The position numbers and the translations under genes were made by a program. 32,711 nucleotides of DNA from JAVBMU01 sp031551755 (GTDB lineage: Bacteria; Actinomycetota; Actinomycetes; Actinomycetales; Cellulomonadaceae). Below are positions 1 through 7,325 of this stretch, piece by piece (position 1 is the stretch's first letter; each line of letters begins with the position of its first letter). The stretch spans positions 1 to 32,711 of the forward strand of contig JAVBNE010000120.1 in assembly GCA_031551755.1 (NCBI GenBank), in the 5' to 3' direction. The notes beneath the pieces are model-generated. The model worked only from the letters and a program-made list of their open reading frames with translations, was not told where the DNA came from and searched no databases.

Positions 1-145
1 CCTGGATCGAGGAATACTACAACCGGACCCGGCGCCACTCCACACTCGGATACCTGACGCCACACGAACACGAGCTACAATTCACACAAGCACACGGACT
101 CGCGGCATGAACCCACGTCCACAAAACCGGGAACACTCCAGTCCA
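1..145 (+). mobile_element. Right end of an IS3-family insertion sequence (partial)
   Basis: The window opens inside the 3' end of an IS3-type transposase. After its stop codon comes a GTCCACAAAACCGG-type sequence (117-130) followed by GAACACTCCA, which resembles the terminal inverted repeats of IS3-family elements. The exact outer end is uncertain by some 10 bases. The left part of the element lies outside the window. Confidence 0.65.
3..110 (+). pseudogene. IS3-family transposase OrfB, C-terminal 35 residues only
   Basis: The frame reads WIEEYYNRTRRHSTLGYLTP and then HEHELQFTQAHGLAA before a TGA stop. The block YYN-x-x-R-x-H-S-x-LGY-x-x-P is the conserved C-terminal end of the DDE integrase core (rve) of IS3-family OrfB proteins, just past the catalytic Glu. 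The 5' part is cut by the window edge, so it is unknown whether the gene is intact upstream. It reads toward the amidase-like gene and ends about 230 bases before it. Confidence 0.75.
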
Positions 146-248
146 ACCCAAGGGGTCAAGGCCCCCGTCCTTCCAGGCGGCACCAGCACTATCACGGCAA
201 TCGTGCAACAGCCGTGTTCCCGGCGACACCCGCACAATCGCTCAAAGG

Positions 249-277
249 TTGATATCTACCGGTTGATCGGCTAAGTT
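249..277 (+). promoter_or_regulatory. Candidate sigma70-type promoter of the amidase-like gene
   Basis: TTGATA at 249-254 and TAAGTT at 272-277 are separated by exactly 17 bases. Transcription would start near 284, giving a leader of about 60 bases that contains the TAGGAG ribosome-binding site at 332-337. Apart from this promoter, I see nothing else in 146-343. Confidence 0.5.
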
Positions 278-343
278 CATAACCTGCCGATTGCTACGGC
301 AGACTCCACATGGAGCCGACAAGACGTCACGTAGGAGCATTGA

Positions 344-1441
344 GTGCGACTCCGAAGAGGCATCGCAACTACAATGGCATGTGCGCTCATGGCGCTACCG
401 CTCGTTGCGAGTTCGGCAAACGCCGACGAACCAACACCCGACCCGACCACCAGCCCGGTCGTCATCGAAGCGGTTGACGCTGCTTCTGAAGCGCTAGCCG
501 AAGACGTGCAGGCATACAACGAGGCAGGCTTCCTAGATGGCTCGGATGCTTCAGTATCGGAGCCACTCGAAACCGTTGACTCCGCGCCTGCTGCCGACGA
601 GGCGATGGAGGCTGAGGAGGACAAGGCCGCTCAAATCGCCGAGGAGCTGTCCGATGGGGCGACGCCGATACACGTCGATGAAGTTGCCGTAGAGATCATC
701 GGTGAGCCTGAGGTAGAGGCGCTTTCGAGCGGCGATGTCACAGCCACGGTTGGTGTTGAGATCACGCGCCATATCGCGGAAGACGACATCGACTGGGTCG
801 AGGTCGTACCTCATGAGATGACGATCGACTCCTCCACCGGCGAAGTGCTTGACGTTGTCGTTATGGATCTTGAGTACCAAGAAAAAAACTCCGTAGTTGA
901 GGGTGAGCCGCTTCCTGAACTCATGCAATCCGCTGACGACCAAATTGTCAGCATCGAGCAAACTGGGTTGTCAACTACCAACAAGCAGAACGCAGTCAAC
1001 TACGCGCTGAAGTACGCCACCAGCCCGAACAAGAGCTACAAGTATTACTCGACCGACTGCACGAACTTTGTATCGCAGGCGATGAAAGCGGGAGGGTGGA
1101 AAGAGGTATCGCACCCTTGGATTGACTACAAGTCGAGCGGCGCGTGGTGGTACGGCGGCATCCCAACCAACTCGTGGTCATGGTCAGGTGCACAGAATTT
1201 CTACGACATGACGCGGACGTTGAAGCGTACGACGCTGCTAAACAAGGTCTATTCGTCCGTCAAGGGTGACATCATCCAGTACAAGATCAACGGAAACACA
1301 AATATGACCCACACGATGCTGGTGACTGCGAAGGCAGCGTCCGGGATGCCCTACCTTACTTACCACACGCCGAACACCAAGAACAAACCGTATTCGAGCA
1401 TCACCACGTCAGGCAAGAAGTGGTACGTGCATCGGACATGA
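344..1441 (+). CDS. Secreted protein with C-terminal amidase-like (Amidase_6) domain
   Basis: The GTG start is preceded by TAGGAG seven bases upstream. Residues 1-27 form a signal peptide (RLRR, then a hydrophobic stretch, then SANA before DE). The middle of the protein (about 28-205) is acidic and unassigned. The C-terminal third looks like the Amidase_6 fold, a papain/NlpC-like putative amidase domain: NAVNYALKYA, then the nucleophile motif DCTNFVSQ with Cys at residue 239, an aromatic WWYGG segment, and a candidate His near residue 323 in MTHTML. From the family I infer an extracytoplasmic amide hydrolase, possibly acting on cell wall; the substrate is unknown. It overlaps the following lipoprotein gene by 4 bases (ATGA). 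Base composition looks less GC-rich than its chromosomal neighbours, and IS debris lies on both sides, which suggests acquired DNA. Confidence 0.75.
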   Translation: MRLRRGIATTMACALMALPLVASSANADEPTPDPTTSPVVIEAVDAASEALAEDVQAYNEAGFLDGSDASVSEPLETVDSAPAADEAMEAEEDKAAQIAEELSDGATPIHVDEVAVEIIGEPEVEALSSGDVTATVGVEITRHIAEDDIDWVEVVPHEMTIDSSTGEVLDVVVMDLEYQEKNSVVEGEPLPELMQSADDQIVSIEQTGLSTTNKQNAVNYALKYATSPNKSYKYYSTDCTNFVSQAMKAGGWKEVSHPWIDYKSSGAWWYGGIPTNSWSWSGAQNFYDMTRTLKRTTLLNKVYSSVKGDIIQYKINGNTNMTHTMLVTAKAASGMPYLTYHTPNTKNKPYSSITTSGKKWYVHRT

Positions 1442-1914
1442 AAAGGATCCTGTGTTGGGCGCTAGGGCTGACACTCTTGCCGTTTGTATTCACTGCCTGT
1501 AGCAAGCGTGACGACTGCGGCGGTACGGCAAAGTCAGCCGAGGACGCCGTGAGTACGTTGCTGGACGCTTCGGTTCAATCGGATGCCGACTTGGCGTGCA
1601 AAGTGACCCGTGACGTTGCATCGGAAGACCTGGATGCCAATCTCGGCATGATCGCGGAGTTCGTCAACGGGAAAGGTGGCCTCAACAACCTTTCCGTGAC
1701 GGAGGACGCGTCGCGCCGAATGGGTAGCGAAGCATGGGTTGTCGTTCGTGTCGCTGACTCAACGGAATCTCGTGATTTTCAGGTTCTGCAATCCGGTGGG
1801 TATTACTACGTCATCACCGGAAGCGAGCAGACCGATAACGAGACCGACGATCTGACGGCTGATCCCAATCCGCCAACAACGTCTCCCTCTACATCGACGA
1901 CGAGTATTTCCTAG
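1438..1914 (+). CDS. Small secreted lipoprotein, function unknown
   Basis: The ATG overlaps the amidase-like gene's TGA (ATGA), so translation is probably coupled. The 158-residue product begins MKRILCWALG and has a lipobox FTAC with the lipidated Cys at residue 21. The mature part has a compact alpha/beta-looking domain (DAVSTLLDASVQSDADLACK onward) that resembles small extracytoplasmic DUF4878-like or NTF2-like lipoproteins, but I cannot assign it. The tail is rich in Thr, Ser and Pro. An upstream in-frame GTG at 1420 is less likely because the overlap start fits a signal peptide directly. Being coupled to the amidase suggests that it anchors, assists or protects against that enzyme; this is inference only. 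Confidence 0.7.
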   Translation: MKRILCWALGLTLLPFVFTACSKRDDCGGTAKSAEDAVSTLLDASVQSDADLACKVTRDVASEDLDANLGMIAEFVNGKGGLNNLSVTEDASRRMGSEAWVVVRVADSTESRDFQVLQSGGYYYVITGSEQTDNETDDLTADPNPPTTSPSTSTTSIS

Positions 1915-2040
1915 CTAAACTCGTCGCTTGCAATACCAAGGTACGCTGTCTGCAACTTTTGACGCAGGCAGCGCACCTTGGCGAGAAAATGTGACCTACG
2001 GGACTGCCCCAGGGTTGGTTGACTCGTCTTCTTTGGTGGG

Positions 2041-2875
2041 TTAGGCCGCGAGGGCCAGGGTTGTAGCGTAGACGGTCTCGTACTCGACGGGGGTGAAGTG
2101 TCCGAGTCGTCGTTGTCGTCGTCGTCGGTGGTAGGTGCGTTTGATCCAGCCCACGATGGCCAGGCGGAGGTCTTCGCGGGTTGCCCAGCGTTTGCGGTTG
2201 AGGACGTTCTTTTGCAGGAGTGCGAAGAAGGATTCCATGGCGGCGTTGTCGCCTGCGGCTCCGACTCGGCCAATTGATCCGGTGATCTTCGCGGCATCGA
2301 GGGCGGCCACGAATTTCCGGCTTCGAAATTGTGATCCGCGGTCGGAATGCACGACGGTCCCTGGGCCGTCGTCGGTGGCCGGGATGAGGTTGCGCATGGC
2401 GATCGCGTTCGCCAGTGCTGCGACGGCCAGGGATGCTTTCATCCGGTCGGCGATGGAGTAGCCCACGATCCGGTTCGACCATACGTCCTTGATCGCGCAC
2501 AGGTAGACCTTGCCCTCACTGGCTTGGGTTCTAGTAGTCGTCGCAACACCTTCTGGAGGTGCTTGCGATGCCATCCAAGAAGTACACCGACGCGGTTAAG
2601 TCGCGTTCGACCAGGTCGTCGTGGACGGGCGGGCCGGCCTTCTTCCCGCTACCGCGGCGCTTGTGGATGACCGAGACGATCCCGGCCGCCTTGCACGCGG
2701 CATGGACAGTGTTCTCACACCCACCGATGCCTGCGGCCTTGAGTTCGTCGGCGATGAACCGGTACCCGAACTCCGGGTCATCGCGGTGAGGACTGGCATC
2801 CCGGAAGCTTCCATATTGAGGCGACGAGTAGTGCTCTGGCCGCGATGGCCAAGTGACGAGGAGCGCGCCGTCTCG
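2041..2875 (-). pseudogene. IS3-family transposase OrfB, disrupted in the catalytic core
   Basis: Reading the reverse strand, an upstream block (HRDDPEFGYRFIADELKAAG, then GG-x-NTVHAACKAAGI and HDDLVERDLTAS) is typical OrfB HTH_21 sequence. A downstream block (EGKVYLCAIKDVWSNRIVGY, HSDRGSQFRS, NAAMESFFALLQKNVLN) is the rve integrase core. Between them, at 2529-2591, the expected segment around LWLTDIT is replaced by foreign DNA that brings an in-frame TAG. The first catalytic Asp is therefore lost, while the second Asp (HSDRGSQF) and Glu (MESFF) remain. The protein cannot be active. The 177-residue open frame from 2574 is only what remains after the break. Confidence 0.8.
2529..2591 (+). mobile_element. 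Left-end fragment of a second IS3-family element
   Basis: On the plus strand, a TCGCAACACCT-loop-AGGTGCTTGCGA hairpin carrying GGAGGTG is followed by ATG CCA TCC AAG AAG TAC ACC GAC. MPSKKYTD is a typical first sequence of an IS3 OrfA gene, with its own ribosome-binding site. The homology stops at CGAC, where the host OrfB sequence (antisense of DLTAS) resumes. Only about 63 bases of this second element survive, inserted head-on into the first. Confidence 0.6.
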
Positions 2876-3057
2876 CCCATGGTCTTCGGTCCGGCGTTGG
2901 CCGGACCGCCAGCACTGCGGTCGGCGCGCCTCGCAGGAGCGGATGTGCGGTAGCGGGTGGTTTTTCCCGGCTTCGCCGACCCGTGCCCTGATCCGGGTCT
3001 AGCGGCCCAAAACCTCCGGTAGGCTCAGCACCGATTCTGGTATGACGGAGGGGAACC

Positions 3058-3915
3058 ATGGCTGAGCCTGGAAAGAAAGAGATCGTTCGCGCCCCGAAGG
3101 GCTCGGCGAAGGCTGGCGAGGCCGCGGCCCCGCCAGCTGACTGGAAGCCGACACCGGAGGCAAAGGGCCAGGCCACAAAGCTGCGGCTGATCGCTGTCGC
3201 CCTGTGGGTCCTGGCAATTGCCGGGGAGCTCTTCACGATTTTGTGGGTTCTCAAACAGGATCCGATCTCTACGGTGCTCCTGGTCGCGTTGATCGTCGTG
3301 ATTGGGGCACTCGCGATTGGCGGTTCGTTCCTCTGGAAACGAGCCAACCGCCTGGATCCGGCCAAGAAAAGTGATACCGTTCGGTTCTTCGTGCAGAACC
3401 AGCTCGGCGCGATCATCGCGGTGGTCGCATTCTTGCCGCTGATCATTTTGATCTTTACGAACAAGGACCTGGATTCCAAGCAGAAGGGCATCGCCGGGAC
3501 CCTGGGAATTGTAGTGGCGGCTATTGCGATCTGGTTGGGCGCCGACTTCAACCCGCCGTCGGTCGAGCAGTACTCCGAGGAGACCAACATCGTCGAGCAG
3601 CTCACTGGGCAGGACGTCGTGTACTGGACCAAGTCCGGCAGCGTGTTCCATGTCTGCTCCGCCGTTCCGGATGTGAACAAGGAGTCGAAGGACGGCAAGA
3701 TCTACGAGGGCACCGTCGCCGACGCACACGCCGCCGGCAAGGAGCGCCTGACCATGAAGTGGGAGAGCGAAGCGGTTTCGTACTGCGGTTACACCCAAGA
3801 ACAGGTCGACGCGGCGGCTGCCACCACTACTTCGGACGAGTCCACATCGACCCCGGATGACTCCACCTCGGAGGACTCCGATTCCCCTGAAGCCACCAGC
3901 ACCTCAACCGACTGA
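3058..3915 (+). CDS. Four-helix membrane protein with secreted C-terminal domain, function unknown
   Basis: The ATG follows a strong ACGGAGGGG site (3044-3052). The 285-residue product has a charged cytoplasmic N-terminus of about 40 residues. Four predicted membrane segments follow: LRLIAVALWVLAIAGELFTI, then around STVLLVALIVVIGALAIGG, QLGAIIAVVAFLPLIILIF and GIAGTLGIVVAAIAIWLG. After them comes a soluble region of about 90 residues with two Cys (HVCSAVP and SYCGYT) that may pair outside the cell. The last 30 residues are Ser/Thr/Asp-rich, like a wall-spanning linker. It resembles a conserved actinobacterial hypothetical family; no function can be assigned. A TAGGCT at 3020-3025 is a possible -10. 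The DUF937 gene follows after 20 bases in the same direction. Confidence 0.8.
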   Translation: MAEPGKKEIVRAPKGSAKAGEAAAPPADWKPTPEAKGQATKLRLIAVALWVLAIAGELFTILWVLKQDPISTVLLVALIVVIGALAIGGSFLWKRANRLDPAKKSDTVRFFVQNQLGAIIAVVAFLPLIILIFTNKDLDSKQKGIAGTLGIVVAAIAIWLGADFNPPSVEQYSEETNIVEQLTGQDVVYWTKSGSVFHVCSAVPDVNKESKDGKIYEGTVADAHAAGKERLTMKWESEAVSYCGYTQEQVDAAAATTTSDESTSTPDDSTSEDSDSPEATSTSTD

Positions 3916-3935
3916 CCACCTAAGGACGGCAGCAC

Positions 3936-4490
3936 ATGTCAGATATTCAGGACTTGATCTCGCAGATCCCGCTCGGCGATCTCGCCCAGAAACTAGGCGT
4001 CGATGAGGCGACCGCGAACGACGTGGTCCAAAAGGCGATTCCCGCGCTCTTGAGTGGGATGCAGGCCAACGCTGAATCCGGAGGCGCTTCCTCGCTCGAG
4101 AAGGCTCTCTCGAAACACTCCAGCTCGCTGCTCGATGGCGGAGTCGACTTGGATCAAGTGGACACCGAGGACGGGAAGAAGATCGTCGCCCATGTCTTCG
4201 GCGGCAGCAGGGACCAGGTTGCGACCGCCCTTGGACAGGGTGGTGGAGGCGGTCTCGGCGGATTGATCGGAAAGGCATGGCCTATCCTCGCCCCGATCGT
4301 GATGAGCTATCTCGCGCAGCAGTTCACCGGGCAGAAGACATCCAGCAAGAAGACCAGCACCCAGGCAGACGGTGGCGACGACCTGCTCGGTGGCGTGCTC
4401 GGTGGACTGCTCGGCGGTGGCAGCGGAGGCGGTGGCCTCGGCGACCTGCTCGGTGGCCTCGGCGGGCTGCTGGGAGGCGGCAGCAAGTAG
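3936..4490 (+). CDS. DUF937 family protein
   Basis: A 184-residue protein starting MSDIQDLISQIPLGDLAQKL. Residues 1-130 match the DUF937 pattern: helical repeats with AIPALLSGMQANA, a central SLLDGG turn, and GGLIGKAWPILAPIVMSYLA. The C-terminus (about 150-184) is a Gly/Leu low-complexity tail of LGGLLGGG-type repeats. DUF937 proteins are small, usually soluble and of unknown function; some, YidB-like, have been linked to cell-shape or DNA-associated roles, but nothing here tests that. The gene sits 20 bases behind the membrane protein and ends at a strong hairpin (4517-4553), so the two probably form a bicistron. Confidence 0.85.
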   Translation: MSDIQDLISQIPLGDLAQKLGVDEATANDVVQKAIPALLSGMQANAESGGASSLEKALSKHSSSLLDGGVDLDQVDTEDGKKIVAHVFGGSRDQVATALGQGGGGGLGGLIGKAWPILAPIVMSYLAQQFTGQKTSSKKTSTQADGGDDLLGGVLGGLLGGGSGGGGLGDLLGGLGGLLGGGSK

Positions 4491-4516
4491 CGGCAGGCCT
4501 GGCGGAACAGTCCGTC

Positions 4517-4553
4517 GCGAACCCCGTTTCCCGTCATGGGAAGCGGGGTTCGC
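4517..4553. terminator. Bidirectional stem-loop between convergent genes
   Basis: GCGAACCCCGTTTCCC (4517-4532) pairs with GGGAAGCGGGGTTCGC (4538-4553). This is a 16-bp stem with one G-T pair and a five-base GTCAT loop. It separates the DUF937 gene from the convergent regulator gene. The regulator's TGA stop (complement of 4534-4536) lies inside the loop. There is no clear T-run, as is common for high-GC actinobacterial terminators. Confidence 0.8.
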
Positions 4554-5190
4554 CATTCCCGTCGATCTCAGTTCCCCGGTTGATGCCCAGCGTGGCGACG
4601 AAATCCTCGTGCAGTTCGAACCAGACGCGGTGGCAAGAGTCGCGGTCGGAATCGACGACCCAGCGACCGTCACCGGCCTGAGCGTTCTCGAGGGCCGTGT
4701 GGAACCGAGCCCGGTATCCGCCAAAGCGGTCCAGAGCATTCTCAAGCTGCCCCACCAAGGGTCCAAGGGCTTCGTCGATGATGGCAAGCTCGCCCACGAC
4801 ACCGGCGTCCCAGTCCGTATCCGTGTGATCGTTCTCGACCAGACGGCGGTCGCGGCCTGGGCGCAGCTGCCAATTGGTACAGGCGCTCAGCAGGCGGGCG
4901 TTCAGCGGACGGAAGACGCGATAGGCCGCACGTACGGCGTCGGCAACGCCAAGGGCCGCCAGTTCATCGGCGAGCAGGCGTTCACCTTCCGCGCGTCCCC
5001 GCTCGGTGAGCGACCAACCGGCGAGGTCGGCGAACGAGGAGTGCTGGACCCAGCCTCGCGCCTCTGCATCGCCGAGGAGTTCGGCCGTCAGGGTCGGGTC
5101 AACCTTCGAACGGTCAGCGATCACGGGTGTGTCGGCGAACCCGGTGATACGAACGGCATGCAGGACCGAGAGTCCGGCGTTGCGGGGCAT
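4534..5190 (-). CDS. Winged-helix-like transcriptional regulator
   Basis: A 218-residue protein divergent from the PEP-utilising enzyme. The first 75 residues look like a winged helix: helix VLHAVRITGF, a recognition-like segment DPTLTAELLGDAEARGWV, and a wing with GWSLTERGRAEGERLLADE, as in MarR/PadR-like proteins. The remaining 140 residues (FRPLNARLLSACTNWQLRP, then NDHTDTDWD and VWFELHEDFVATLG) belong to no family I recognise and may be the effector-sensing part. The start is chosen because the ATG lies exactly 7 nt from a -10 box below a perfect TTGACA, giving a leaderless message. The divergent arrangement suggests that it controls the enzyme at 5248, itself, or both. The DNA-binding call rests on pattern only. 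Confidence 0.65.
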   Translation of the reverse strand: MPRNAGLSVLHAVRITGFADTPVIADRSKVDPTLTAELLGDAEARGWVQHSSFADLAGWSLTERGRAEGERLLADELAALGVADAVRAAYRVFRPLNARLLSACTNWQLRPGRDRRLVENDHTDTDWDAGVVGELAIIDEALGPLVGQLENALDRFGGYRARFHTALENAQAGDGRWVVDSDRDSCHRVWFELHEDFVATLGINRGTEIDGNGEPRFP

Positions 5191-5197
5191 GCGATCG

Positions 5198-5226
5198 ATC
5201 GTTCAGAATCGGCTGATCATTGTCAA
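5198..5226 (-). promoter_or_regulatory. Leaderless promoter of the winged-helix regulator
   Basis: On the reverse strand TTGACA (5226-5221), a 17-base spacer and AACGAT (5203-5198) are followed after 7 bases by the ATG at 5190. Transcription would begin at or next to the A of ATG. The spacer contains TGATCA and the promoter abuts CGATCGATCG, either of which could be operator sequence in this 57-base divergent region. Confidence 0.6.
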
Positions 5227-5247
5227 CGAGGTTGAAGGAGTCGCCAG

Positions 5248-6462
5248 GTGATCGCCCCACTACGGGAGGCCGTCCCCGAGGCCTGTGGGGCAAAAGCGAG
5301 CTCGCTTGGTTTGCTGCTGCGCGCAGGTTTTCGGGTGCCGGTTGGTTTCGTCCTCACCTTCGATGAGTACCGGGCACATGGTCGATCGGGAAGCGGTGCG
5401 CTGCCGGACGACGTGCGGCGGGCGCTGGCAGCGGAGCTCTCCGCCCTCGGCGACGGACCGGTCGCGGTACGGTCCTCAGCCTTGGGGGAGGACGGTGTGC
5501 GGGCGTCGTCGGCCGGTCAGCACGAGAGCTTCCTCGGGGTTCAGGGGGTGGACGAGGTCGCCGACGCCGTCCGAGCGTGCTGGGCGTCGCTGGAGTCGCC
5601 GCGCGTGCACGCCTATCGTGGCGCCCATCCACATTCACCGTCGAGCGCCCCAGCGATGGCCGTCATTGTGCAGCGGATGGTGGATGCCGAGGTTTCCGGG
5701 GTCATGTTCACCCCCGAGACCCCGGATGGTTTCATCCGTATCGAGGCCTCGTGGGGATTGGGGCCGAGCGTCGTCGCGGGCATCGTCACGCCGGATAGGT
5801 ACACCGTCGGGGCGGATGGCACGATCGACCGCGTCATCGCCGACAAGGTGAGTCGGCTCGACCGGAAGGGCGCAAGTCTGGTTACCAGCTCTGTGTCTGA
5901 GCGCATGCGCACACAACCAGCGCTGGATGACGCGACCGCGGCACGGCTCGCCTCCTTCGGACGTGAGATCGCCGGCACCCTCGGGGCGCCGCAGGACGTC
6001 GAATGGGCGATGTCCGACGATGCCCTTTGGGTGCTTCAGTCAAGGCCGATCACCGCCGTGGTTCCACCGACGCCGGCTTCGACAATGGTGAGCGACGGGG
6101 CGGGGTCGGCGACCGCCGAGGGCGAGCCGGCCGGCTGTACGTTGACCGGTACACCGGCAAGCGGCGGCACTGCGACTGGTGTCGCCCGGATCGTACGTGG
6201 CCCCGATGACTTTGGCCTCGTGTGCCTGGGCGACATTCTGGTCTGCCCCTACACCGACCCGGCGTGGACGCCGTTGCTGCGCCTGGTGGCGGGTGTCATC
6301 ACGGAAGTCGGCGGTGTGCTCTCGCACGCCGCGATCGTGGCCCGCGAGCACCGGATCCCCGCAGTGCTCGGTGTGGAGGGTGCGACGGGGCGCATCCGGG
6401 CAGGGTCGATCGTATTGCTTGACGGCGACCAGGGAACCGTCGACCTCAGAGGCGAGGGTTAG
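5248..6462 (+). CDS. Short PEP-utilising enzyme: ATP-grasp domain fused to phosphohistidine domain
   Basis: The GTG start has GAAGGAG seven bases upstream. Residues 1-270 form a PPDK_N / PEP-synthase type ATP-grasp: GAKASSLGLLLRAGFRVPVG, then VAVRSSALGEDG, ASSAGQHESFLGV, VIVQRMVDAEVSGVMFTPET, EASWGLGPSVVAG and DVEWAMSDDALWVLQSRPIT. A linker of about 30 residues leads to a PEP-utiliser mobile domain (about 300-404) with VGGVLSHAAIVAREHRIPAV, where His360 is the expected phosphorylated residue. PEP synthase and rifampin phosphotransferase (about 800-870 residues) carry a third, substrate-binding domain that is absent here. The enzyme could therefore make phospho-His from ATP, but its acceptor is unknown and may be another protein. 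The divergent regulator suggests conditional expression. Confidence 0.8.
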   Translation: MIAPLREAVPEACGAKASSLGLLLRAGFRVPVGFVLTFDEYRAHGRSGSGALPDDVRRALAAELSALGDGPVAVRSSALGEDGVRASSAGQHESFLGVQGVDEVADAVRACWASLESPRVHAYRGAHPHSPSSAPAMAVIVQRMVDAEVSGVMFTPETPDGFIRIEASWGLGPSVVAGIVTPDRYTVGADGTIDRVIADKVSRLDRKGASLVTSSVSERMRTQPALDDATAARLASFGREIAGTLGAPQDVEWAMSDDALWVLQSRPITAVVPPTPASTMVSDGAGSATAEGEPAGCTLTGTPASGGTATGVARIVRGPDDFGLVCLGDILVCPYTDPAWTPLLRLVAGVITEVGGVLSHAAIVAREHRIPAVLGVEGATGRIRAGSIVLLDGDQGTVDLRGEG

Positions 6463-6473
6463 CGGCGCTTGGC

Positions 6474-6839
6474 TTATTCGGGCCGGATGATCTGCTGGCA
6501 GGCCCACGTGTTGCCGTCCGGGTCGGAGAAGTAGGTGAAGCGCCCCCAGGGGAATTCCTCGACCTCGCTCGCCTCGACCCCTGCGGCGACCAGCTGCGAC
6601 CGAACGCCGTCGGCATCCTCGACCACTACCTGCAGGCCCCGCTGGGCGCCGGGGGGCATGTCGGTGAGGTTGCGGTCAAGCACGATCGAACAGGCCGATC
6701 CCGGGGGAGTGAGCTGTACGAACCGCACGTTCTCATCCACGGTCACATCGTGGTCCGCAACGAAGCCGACCTGGTCAACGTAGAACGACTTGGCCCGATC
6801 GATATCGGCAACCGGAACCGGTACGAGTTCGAGTCTCAT
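6474..6839 (-). CDS. VOC (glyoxalase/bleomycin-resistance) superfamily protein
   Basis: A 121-residue single-domain protein: MRLELVPVPVADIDRAKSFY, then VGF and VRFVQLTPPGSACSIVL, LQVVVEDADGVRSQL, and PWGRFTYFSDPDGNTWACQQ. This is the beta-alpha-beta-beta-beta pattern repeated twice, as in the VOC fold, with the usual terminal FSDPDGN-x-W. Such proteins act as dimers, as metal-dependent isomerases or dioxygenases or as drug-binding proteins; the substrate cannot be read from the sequence. I prefer the ATG at 6839 because GGGGG lies 6 bases upstream; an ATG at 6845 is also possible. The reverse frame stays open far upstream but shows no homologous sequence there. It converges on the PEP-utilising gene, with 11 bases between the stops. 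Confidence 0.85.
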   Translation of the reverse strand: MRLELVPVPVADIDRAKSFYVDQVGFVADHDVTVDENVRFVQLTPPGSACSIVLDRNLTDMPPGAQRGLQVVVEDADGVRSQLVAAGVEASEVEEFPWGRFTYFSDPDGNTWACQQIIRPE

Positions 6840-7209
6840 GTCCATCCCCCGATTCTCACCGGGTGTTCCGAGGCTTGCATGCGCCAAGGGCAGCCGCTGG
6901 CTGATCGTGCCGTCGCCCTCGGGCTGGTCGGCGAGTGCATCCGGACGAATCGGGGGCACGCCTCCGCCGACGTCGGGAGCAGTCCTAGGGCCGGTCATGG
7001 TGATTTGGTGACAATCATCACCGCTTTGGACCGGCTTGGCGGCGCTTCCACGTTGCCTCATTGCCCACCGGATATCAGACAAACAGTCGGGTGCGCCGCA
7101 AGTCGCTGGCTGGACGTCCCTCCTTGCGTCCTTTTTGAGCCTAAAGCCGACCGATAGCCTCTTAACGCCCGGACCGCCTTCCGTGATGCCGCATCGATGT
7201 TGTCCTTGA
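6840..7209. other. Gene-poor stretch
   Basis: No gene is supported here. Frames on both strands stay open by chance but lack recognisable protein patterns or a good ribosome-binding site. A weak GGTGAT...ATCACC inverted pair occurs near 7000-7023. It may be leftover sequence of a decayed gene or simply a long promoter region for the gene at 7326. Confidence 0.4.
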
Positions 7210-7238
7210 TTGCGATGATCCGCGCATTGCTCTAGCAT
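7210..7238 (+). promoter_or_regulatory. Candidate promoter of the Rossmann-like gene
   Basis: TTGCGA (7210-7215), 17 bases, TAGCAT (7233-7238). The predicted start near 7245 gives a leader of about 80 bases ending in GGAGG before the ATG at 7326. Confidence 0.5.
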
Positions 7239-7325
7239 CCCTACAAAACCGGATCTATCCGAAGGGACCGTGTTTACTATGGCTTGGTCTACTCATCCCG
7301 GTCGGCGCCGCCCGGAGGCGGGGGC

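Larger units (their letters stand above)
1990..2880 (-). mobile_element. Degraded IS3-family element interrupted by a second IS end
   Basis: A reverse-strand IS3-type OrfB runs through this stretch. Beyond its stop, the segment around 2000-2026 (GGACTGCCCC, then AGGGTTGGTTGA) resembles the terminal repeat of actinobacterial IS3 elements. The other end cannot be placed well. An 8-bp perfect hairpin at 2887-2908 lies just outside. Nothing convincing is seen between 2909 and the membrane protein gene at 3058. The 5' OrfA of this element is not recognisable. Confidence 0.65.

Noticed and set aside
2559..2789. 76-codon forward ORF starting near MPSKKYTD
   Set aside because: Only the first ~8 residues belong to an IS OrfA; the rest is antisense to the OrfB of the other element, so it is not an intact gene.
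6846..7238. N-terminal extension of the VOC protein to 254 residues
   Set aside because: The added residues have no VOC-like sequence, and a ribosome-binding site sits before the ATG at 6839.
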